Assembly (NCBI RefSeq): GCF_000472545.1
Contig: NZ_AWZV01000004.1
Coordinates: forward strand, 310,001 to 374,000
Source: Burkholderia sp. WSM2232
Lineage (GTDB): Bacteria; Pseudomonadota; Gammaproteobacteria; Burkholderiales; Burkholderiaceae
Length of the DNA: 64,000 nucleotides
Direction of reading: 5' to 3'
Part shown: one piece after another, positions 63,601 to 64,000 of the stretch
How the letters are laid out: the number at the start of each line of letters is the position of its first letter
How positions within the stretch are numbered: the stretch's first letter is position 1
The notes under the pieces: model-generated
What the model was told of the DNA's origin: nothing
Databases searched by the model: none
What the model saw: the letters and a program-made list of their open reading frames with translations, nothing else
Position numbers and translations under genes: made by a program

Positions 63601-64000
63601 ATGCCACATGTACTGATTGTCGATGACGACGCAAGTACCCGCGAGGCGCTTTCCGCCATCATTGGGGAAGACGGTCTGACCACCGCCACCGCGGGCGATC
63701 TGCGCGAAGCGCGCATTCAACTGGTCCGGCAGGTGCCGGATGTTGTCTTTACCGACCTGAAGCTGCCCGACGGCAGCGGGGTCGAGCTGTTCGAAGATCT
63801 CGATCCGCGCTCCGGCGTGGAAGTGATCGTCATTACCGGCCACGCCACCGTCGAATCGGCGGTGAATGCGCTGAAGATGGGCGCCACCGACTATCTGGTG
63901 AAGCCGATCAACATGCAGCGCGTGAAGGCGATTCTTTCGCGCCTGCCGCGCGCCGGCGACCTGAAGGCCGAGATCGGCACCTTGCGCGGCGAGTTGCGCC
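63601..64000 (+). CDS. NtrC-type response regulator (partial, 3' end missing)
   Basis: The first 133 residues: a receiver with VLIVDDDASTREAL, Asp53-type phospho-acceptor in VVFTDLKLPDGSG, T/S in VIVITGHATVESAV and Lys in YLVKPINMQRV. The coil that follows would lead into a sigma-54 AAA+ domain beyond the window; the receiver and linker pattern are those of NtrC/ZraR types. No kinase gene is visible beside it. Confidence 0.8.
   Translation, partial: MPHVLIVDDDASTREALSAIIGEDGLTTATAGDLREARIQLVRQVPDVVFTDLKLPDGSGVELFEDLDPRSGVEVIVITGHATVESAVNALKMGATDYLVKPINMQRVKAILSRLPRAGDLKAEIGTLRGELR

Overview
The right third of the window (about 41.4-64 kb) reads as a core chromosome of a high-GC betaproteobacterium of the order Burkholderiales, most like Paraburkholderia/Burkholderia. 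It carries nadE and glnB side by side, a Gram-negative trimeric porin, a polar amino-acid ABC operon, a Spy/CpxP-like protein next to an OmpR/EnvZ-type pair, a GGDEF protein, a nitrate/sulfonate-type ABC transporter with a duplicated permease, paired lipoproteins and sigma-54 regulators. Species cannot be fixed from the sequence alone.

Bases 1 to about 41420 are a large accessory island of lower and more mixed GC. Its left end lies outside the window. Its right end falls inside the 5' part of a GNAT/COG3146-type gene beside nadE: the reading frame breaks after a Gly-Glu-Tyr motif at 41421, and two copies of a 17-18 bp AT-rich repeat sit at the junction. Next to this end is a six-gene minus-strand operon (32397-41315). 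It encodes two large tyrosine-recombinase-like proteins, two small coiled-coil/HTH proteins, a RecD2-like protein with a destroyed Walker A, and a third tyrosine recombinase. The first three resemble the gamma-mobile-trio/Tn554 type of element, which is known to carry defence cargo.

The cargo is mostly anti-phage or conflict genes. From left to right: an ABC three-component system (its first gene cut by the window edge); a minus-strand XRE - GHKL ATPase - possible phosphoribosyltransferase-fold operon that I cannot match to a named system and consider the best candidate for something undescribed; a run of small orphan genes including an AbiEi-like antitoxin-domain protein and a HAD protein; a broken HTH gene; a KAP-type membrane P-loop NTPase; an H-NS-like protein; a complete five-gene Druantia type I locus (druA-druE, 15552-27011); a small two-helix membrane protein; a Septu-like ATPase plus HNH nuclease pair; a deleted integrase remnant; and an intact GNAT gene of the same family as the one the island interrupts.

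In the core part most genes form short operons. The his/arg-type ABC genes run hisJ-hisQ-hisM-hisP on the minus strand and end in a clear terminator. The OmpR/EnvZ-type pair diverges from the Spy-like gene. The nitrate-type permease and ATPase are co-directional and end in a strong terminator. Two paralogous lipoproteins overlap by four bases. The window ends inside an NtrC-type response regulator. I saw no tRNA, rRNA or CRISPR array.
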